From contig JAKCPI010012501.1 in assembly GCA_023213315.1 (NCBI GenBank), positions 1-64,000 on the forward strand: 64,000 bases of DNA, written 5' to 3'. The stretch's first letter is position 1. Each line of letters opens with the position of its first letter. Positions 60,101 through 64,000 of this stretch are shown here, one piece after another. The position numbers were made by a program, and so were the translations under genes. The notes below the pieces were generated by a model, which saw nothing but the letters and a program-made list of their open reading frames with translations, had not been told where the DNA came from and searched no databases. This DNA comes from Euborellia annulipes. Lineage: Eukaryota; Arthropoda; Insecta; Dermaptera; Anisolabididae.

Positions 60101-61328
60101 CGCAATGTTTTTGTCATCTAAATTACAATTGTGAAAGAAAAAAACCCAAAAAAAGTAATAGTAATACATTTCCTAATGATTAATATGGTCCTCGTATTTC
60201 TTCAAAATTTTCGTTATTTTTCCATATACAGTATTTCGAGCAAATTGGCCTTCCGCCACCTTTTTTAGACTAATAATGGAAAGGGAGGGAGAATTTTCCA
60301 TGGAAAACTTGCCAGGTCTGTTCGATTAAGCGTCCATGGGCGCCCGAAGTCGTCCGGCGCATGCGCATTAAAGAAAAGCGTATTGCTTTTCATTACTGCG
60401 CATGTGGCTTCCTCACTACGCATGCGCCAGACGCCCTCGGACCGTATTCTTCACTTTAGTGGGTAGAGGGGGGGGGGGGGGAGCGAGATACCATATATTA
60501 TAAAAAAAATTTAATGAAAATTCTTGAAAGGCCGGGCTCGGCAATAAAAATGGGAAAATTTAGATAAAAAAAGAAAATAATAAAAATTCTTTAGAGCCCA
60601 ACCTCAGGTCAAGTAAAAAAAATTTAATGAAAATTTCTCTGTGAGAGGCCGGGCCTTGTCAAGTAAAACAAAATTATTGAAAATTTCTCTTTGAAAGGCG
60701 GGGTCTGGGGCCAAGAAAAACAAAATTTAATGAAAATTTCTCTTGAGAGGCCGGGGCCTTGGGTAAAAAAAATTTTTGAAAATTTCTTGAGAGGCCGGGG
60801 CCTTGGGGTCAAGTAAAACAAAATTTATTGAAAATTTCTCTTTGAGAGGCCGGGGGTCAAGTAAAAACAAAATTTATTGAAAATTTCCTTGAAAGGTCGG
60901 GGTTGGGGCTCAAGAAAAACAAAATTTAATGAAAATTTCTCTTGAGAGGCGGGGCCTTGGGGCTCAAGTAAAATGGGAAAATTTAGATAAAAAAGAAAAT
61001 TAATGAAAATTACCCTTGGGGTTCAGGGATATACGGTATTTAAAAATGTTTTGTGAGGAAGAGAGGGATATTTAAAGATCACCCCCCAAAAAAAAAAAAT
61101 TCAAATAATTTAGAAATGACCTCTGACTTTAGCCGAGTCTATCTTCACGCCCATGCCTACCACCACAACGGATATAATTTTTGACAAAGCCTCGTTTGAT
61201 TTCCAATAAAATTTTAATCCTTTGAGATATAATAATTATTTTGTTTTGTTTTTTTTTATTCACAGAAAGCAGATCACGCTAAACTGGACGGCACAGTCCC
61301 AATTGAAGTAGTCGACTTAAGAAGATGA
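53968..61328 (+). CDS. STAMBP: STAMBP/AMSH endosomal JAMM-domain deubiquitinase (9 exons)
   Basis: Nine exons (53968-54125, 54593-54691, 55034-55202, 55271-55482, 56275-56361, 56423-56738, 56932-57044, 57119-57221, 61266-61328) join in frame to 439 residues, close to human AMSH in length. AMSH proteins cleave K63-linked ubiquitin at endosomes with ESCRT-0/III partners. The N-terminus is a helical USP8-dimerisation/MIT-like domain (about 20-140), followed by a charged coiled coil (143-212). PIVDRSTKP (244-252) fits the STAM SH3-binding consensus PX(V/I)(D/N)RXXKP. The JAMM site has E292, H347, H349 and D360 in [14 protein letters not shown], with the E-to-H spacing of 55 residues seen in human. 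A second zinc site is indicated by H362, C403, H409 and H411. The enzyme looks catalytically intact. Confidence 0.97.
54593..54691 (+). CDS. STAMBP: STAMBP exon 2
   Basis: Encodes residues 53-85. [19 protein letters not shown] and [10 protein letters not shown] match the helical N-terminal domain of AMSH. The acceptor is TTTCAG and the donor GTAAGT. Confidence 0.95.
55034..55202 (+). CDS. STAMBP: STAMBP exon 3
   Basis: Encodes residues 86-142. [12 protein letters not shown] and [19 protein letters not shown] complete the N-terminal helical domain. It ends in phase 0 at GTATCC. Confidence 0.95.
55271..55482 (+). CDS. STAMBP: STAMBP exon 4: coiled coil
   Basis: Encodes residues 143-212, rich in E, K, R and Q, with an alanine run near the end. 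The acceptor (ATGAAAG) has a poor polypyrimidine tract, but the frame and AMSH-like content support it. The preceding intron is only 68 bp. Confidence 0.9.
55584..55903 (-). repeat. Family B repeat, one arm, in STAMBP intron 4
   Basis: Minus-oriented copy: GTAAAGTATTAGTACTCTTT, ACCTCAAAACGTGTATATCC, ACTTTCTCTCTATATATT and final TAAGAGAAAGT. Confidence 0.75.
56275..56361 (+). CDS. STAMBP: STAMBP exon 5: proline/lysine linker
   Basis: Encodes residues 213-241, a basic proline-rich linker ([12 protein letters not shown]). It is poorly conserved but fits phase (1 base in, 2 bases out) between exons 4 and 6. Confidence 0.82.
56423..56738 (+). CDS. STAMBP: STAMBP exon 6: SH3-binding motif and first half of JAMM domain
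   Basis: Encodes residues 242-347. PIVDRSTKP is the STAM SH3-binding motif. The MPN domain begins at [13 protein letters not shown], with E292 in NIETCGIL and LPKQSG, and ends with H347 of GWIH. The intron splits the HxH zinc motif after its first histidine. Confidence 0.97.
56932..57044 (+). CDS. STAMBP: STAMBP exon 7: JAMM zinc ligands
   Basis: Encodes residues 348-384. [18 protein letters not shown] supplies H349, D360 and H362. [12 protein letters not shown] follows as in AMSH. The acceptor is TTTTAG and the donor GTAAGT. Confidence 0.97.
57119..57221 (+). CDS. STAMBP: STAMBP exon 8: second zinc site
   Basis: Encodes residues 385-419. FFSLT and [10 protein letters not shown] match AMSH (C403, H409, H411, structural zinc). 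The donor is GTAGAG. A 4-kb intron with a fold-back mariner follows. Confidence 0.95.
57591..57625 (+). ncRNA. Hammerhead-like motif, decayed
   Basis: Has CTGATGC (last core A changed to C), a weak stem II and GAAACGTT. The core change makes activity unlikely. Confidence 0.25.
57721..58639. mobile_element. Fold-back mariner-like element (duplicated 3' ends)
   Basis: TIRs ACAGGGTGGCCCAAAATG and its complement close a 919-bp element. Both 347-bp arms (57721-58067 and 58293-58639) are inverted copies of the same transposase 3' end plus UTR. The element therefore has two 3' halves and no 5' half, and cannot encode a full transposase. Confidence 0.85.
58068..58525 (+). pseudogene. Partial mariner/IS630-type transposase
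   Basis: Encodes the C-terminal catalytic part: FHQDEATAQ with a catalytic aspartate, then [14 protein letters not shown] with the next acidic residue 36 residues between, and [11 protein letters not shown]. It starts abruptly at the arm junction, so the DNA-binding half and first catalytic aspartate are absent. The left arm repeats the last 61 codons on the minus strand (58020-57835). Annotated as a broken Tc1/mariner-superfamily copy. Confidence 0.85.
58690..60325. repeat. 1.6-kb inverted repeat with AT-rich interior
   Basis: Arms (about 58690-58825, 60165-60325) share GGTGCCGGAAAGCCAATTTG with the near-complement CAAATTGGCCTTCCGCCACC, and AAAATTTTGAAGAAATA. The interior 58860-59940 is extremely AT-rich with no coding content seen. 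Confidence 0.65.
60320..60440. other. CpG-containing stretch with GCGCATGCGC motifs
   Basis: GGCGCATGCGCATT, CTGCGCATGTGG and ACGCATGCGCCAG occur within 100 bp as imperfect inverted copies. GCGCATGCGC matches the animal NRF-1/Ewg binding consensus, but the setting (an intron repeat) suggests transposon sequence. Confidence 0.4.
60500..60990. repeat. Minisatellite of about 60-bp units in STAMBP intron 8
   Basis: About eight degenerate units share GAAAATTTCTCTTGAGAGGC, CGGGGCCTTGGGG and CAAGTAAAACAAAATTTA. Unit length varies by small deletions. Confidence 0.8.
61266..61328 (+). CDS. STAMBP: STAMBP exon 9: C-terminus
   Basis: Encodes residues 420-439 and TGA. The end VEVVDLRR-type sequence (here IEVVDLRR) corresponds to the conserved C-terminal strand of AMSH. 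The acceptor is TTCACAG. Confidence 0.92.
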   Translation, partial: KADHAKLDGTVPIEVVDLRR

Positions 61329-62670
61329 TTATTTTTTGTTTCCATCCACGATTTTCCCTCTGCTGCTGCTGCTGCTGCCGTCGCCTTATTTTATGATCAA
61401 TTTTATTTACTTCTTTAAGTATAGTTACTAGCACTTGATTATTTCTCCTCTTAAATATTAGATTTGAAATTTAAAAAAAAGAAAGTATTATTAGTAAAAT
61501 AGAGGCTTCAAATAATTTATAATCATTATTTTTAGAGAAAGAGAAAAAAGAATATTTATTTATTTTGTGGCCGGCCACAAAGTTAATTTTATTAATTGAG
61601 GTTGAAATAGACATAAGCATGAATTAATTTATTAAATCTTTTAATGTACATTATATAATAAATTTAATATATAATTTTCCGAAATGTTTCGGTTTGCGGT
61701 GCACCAAATCATTTTATATTGAAGAGAGGGGAAGAATCAAAAATTCCTAAACAGCCGAAATATCTTGAAATACCTCAAAGTGAAAGGCGGCATTTTTTAT
61801 TTTCTTTATCTTTATCAAAACATGCCCTCGGCATGCGAAAATGATAGAATTCCCTTGCTGTATTTATTATAAAGGCGGTTACACACGTGACTGCCCTCTT
61901 GACGAGCATGCACGTGCAATCTTTTTGAACAAGCAAACTGTAACGTCTGTAGGAGAATTTAATTGTGCAAGCCGCTTGATGCTCGATTGAATTTTAATCA
62001 TGCACAAGCATATTTTTTATTGTGTCTCTGTTTAAAGCAAGCGAGTATTTCTTGTTATCATTCCGAGTTTGACATTTTTAGGTTAATTTTTGGCATAAGC
62101 TCTTGCTTGCGCAAGCATGCTTGTCAAGTGTGCAATTAGGTCTGCAGCCGCTTTAAAGCAGGCGTTCATTGATGTGAATTTTTGATTTAAATTCCTGGTA
62201 TTTTTTCTAAAGATGAAGAAATATATAATATTTAATTTCCTTCCACCTTACAATAGCCTAGATGTCTGTACAAATATTTTGTTACTTTGTCAACAAAGAG
62301 CTGCTTGGGCTGTACATATTAATCTTGATTATTTATTAATTGAAATGTTCATTCCTTTTTATTACAATAAGAGGCTTTTTGTAATTCTCTACTCTTTTCT
62401 AATTTATTTTAAATAATTCAATGGAATAACTTGTCGAGTGAATTTCTCTCCTACCCCCCCCCCCTGCCCCTCCTCCCCCGCCTTCATCCTTTCACAAAAA
62501 CATGAGATAGATAAAATGTGATAGAAATCTTTTATAAAATAAAACAATTCTATTAAAGTGCTTTTATTTAGTTTAATTTAAATTTAAGGTTTTTTTTTCT
62601 AAAAATGAAATATAAAAGGAATATACGTTATTCTTTTACAAACCGAACAGTTTCTTTTTTTTTTTAATTA
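61329..62670. other. STAMBP 3' flank, no further gene recognised
   Basis: Starts with a (GCT)n run at 61359-61380 and becomes AT-rich. At 61870-62160 there are paired TTGCACGTGCATG/CATGCTTGCGCAAG-type inverted sequences. An open frame at 62213-62416 is rich in L, I, Y and F and resembles no known protein. Confidence 0.5.
61657..61662 (+). terminator. Possible STAMBP polyadenylation signal
   Basis: An AATAAA about 330 bases past the STAMBP stop, in AT-rich sequence. Plausible but unproven. Confidence 0.35.
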
Positions 62671-62671
62671 A

Positions 62672-63226
62672 AAAGAAACACACTTTTTCTCACTCACACT
62701 CACACACACATTCACATGGGCGTACCCAGGATCAAATCTAGGGGGGGGGGGGCATGGTCAGATCATGGCCGTCCAGGGGGGGGGGCAGATCATGGTCGTC
62801 CAGATTGGGACATAGCTATTTTTAATATAGAGGGGAAAAGCCTTCGAATTAAAGGCCTAAAAACCCTCGAGTCCTAACAAAAATAATCATTCGCCGCCGC
62901 TATCCACCAATTTTGTTTCGTTTCACCACTTTATAAACGTTTAATTTCTTTTTTTTTTTCTTCTAGGGGGGGGGCAGCTGCCCCCCTGCCCCTCGCTGGG
63001 TACGCCCATGCACATTCACACAGTCTTTTCGGCAACTCAGGCCATATAAGACATTTACGATAACCGTTATGAATATATATTATTTAGGGTCCAGGCATTC
63101 TTATTTAAGCCATTTGGTATCCAATTGGCTTAAATAAAATCATCGGACTGGACTGCCTGGGTCCGGACCCGCGACGTTTGGTATATGAGGTTAGCACGCT
63201 ACCTACTACGCCAGACCCGGGGGCTC
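62672..63226 (-). mobile_element. tRNA-derived SINE, family 1, copy 9, split by an insertion
   Basis: Tail TCACTCACACTCACAC (62672-62714) and the remainder (63011-63226: CAGTCTTTTCGGCAACTCAG to CCCGGGGGCT) are one copy interrupted by a 296-bp TIR element. Confidence 0.85.
62715..63010. mobile_element. hAT-like MITE inserted in a SINE
   Basis: TIRs CATGGGCGTACCCAG and CTGGGTACGCCCATG, with 8-bp duplication CACATTCA (62707-62714, 63011-63018). The interior is G-rich. Confidence 0.85.
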
Positions 63227-63537
63227 AGAAATAGTTAAAAAGTGTTGGTCATTTCCAAAATTTAATGCAGATTATAGAATAATTCAGATATTGAAGATAT
63301 CTTTAACCGTTTAGAAGATATGAGTGAAAAAGTGAAAAAAATTTTGAAAAACTTGGAACAAAATTGAGATTTTTCTCTCTTAAAAAAAGTGGTACAAATT
63401 TTTTAAGATTTTGGATTTTTCTAGTTGGTTTTAGAGAATTCTGAATTGAATGAAAAAAAAAACATCTCTAGGTGGCCTAGAAGTACCTTAATCTAAAAAC
63501 GTCGTTGCAGCTTTATTATAATATAGATACGAGAACC

Positions 63538-63684
63538 CCAGCTTCTTTTTCCTCTCTCACTACTTCAATTTATTTGCAAATATTTCCGCTCCTGAGTGCA
63601 TTTATGAATTTTTGAAGGCCCCTGTACAGGAGACGAAATATTTGCAAATAAATCGAAGTGGTGAGAGAGGAAAAAGAAGCTGGC
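63538..63684. repeat. Short palindrome
   Basis: CCAGCTTCTTTTTCCTCTCTCAC and its complement, plus ATTTATTTGCAAATATTTC/GAAATATTTGCAAATAAAT, form arms of about 50 bp around a 45-bp spacer. Confidence 0.7.
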
Positions 63685-64000
63685 TGTCTTCTCCTTATCG
63701 ATCTAATCTACGATTCCCAGCTAAACACATTTACTAGATATAGAAAATTCTCATTTCATCTTAAAAAAAAAAAATAGTTTTGATTTTAAATAATATAAAA
63801 AAAATCTGGTGTGACTGGCGCACAGCACACAACTTTCTCTTATGCCTGGTTTACACGGTTCAAGTAAATTGATCAAGTAGGTTGAATGCAAGCTTGAAAA
63901 GTCTATTTGAAACGTGTAAACACTACTTGCTTCTTGCCATTCAAGTTGATTGCAACTTGCAAGTCAATATTTATTTTTATTTTGAAATTCCTATCGGGAT

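Noticed and set aside
60500..60990. CRISPR-like array
   Set aside because: Units are degenerate tandem repeats without unique spacers, in an animal intron. It is a minisatellite.
62213..62416. Extra gene downstream of STAMBP
   Set aside because: The 67-codon frame is hydrophobic, AT-driven in composition, has no known similarity and no splice partners.

Overview
The window is invertebrate animal nuclear DNA: AT-rich, intron-rich and packed with transposons. It holds three protein-coding genes whose exons were joined by hand at GT..AG sites, keeping the reading frame throughout. Nothing bacterial is present. The exact phylum cannot be read from the sequence. A multi-ShK astacin protease, tRNA-derived SINEs, hAT and mariner remnants and many fold-back repeats suit a protostome invertebrate, but this is a weak inference.

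Gene 1 (plus, 1277-47839) is a secreted astacin-family zinc metalloprotease of 431 residues in 11 exons: signal peptide, propeptide with an FEGD switch, catalytic domain, then three C-terminal ShK domains. Its introns reach 19 kb and carry most of the repeats. Gene 2 (minus, 53099-47848) is ERCC1, the partner of the XPF nuclease in DNA repair, 258 residues in 5 exons. Its stop codon lies only 8 bp from the astacin stop, tail to tail. Gene 3 (plus, 53968-61328) is STAMBP/AMSH, an endosomal JAMM deubiquitinase of 439 residues in 9 exons, with E-HxH-D zinc ligands and a STAM-binding motif. ERCC1 and STAMBP are head to head, with start codons 868 bp apart.

The rest is a dense repeat landscape. 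Astacin intron 4 contains a palindromic region of about 16 kb (8732-24678) holding at least two smaller palindromes, a three-level nested transposon and unassigned exon-like pieces. Other fold-back structures lie at 5.5-6.4, 24.8-25.7, 27.9-31.4, 31.5-32.6, 35.5-38.2, 40.1-42.4, 44.7-45.1, 46.5-46.7 and 57.7-58.6 kb. hAT-like elements with 8-bp target-site duplications, one major tRNA-derived SINE family (at least nine copies) and a second tRNA-like family inside terminal inverted repeats are interspersed.

The most interesting signal is a motif repeated more than a dozen times on both strands: CTGANGAN, a hairpin, then GAAACGTY, with flanking bases that change between copies yet stay complementary. 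This resembles a type I hammerhead ribozyme with one extra core nucleotide and a minimal stem III. It sits preferentially in the arms of the palindromic elements, often as divergent pairs.
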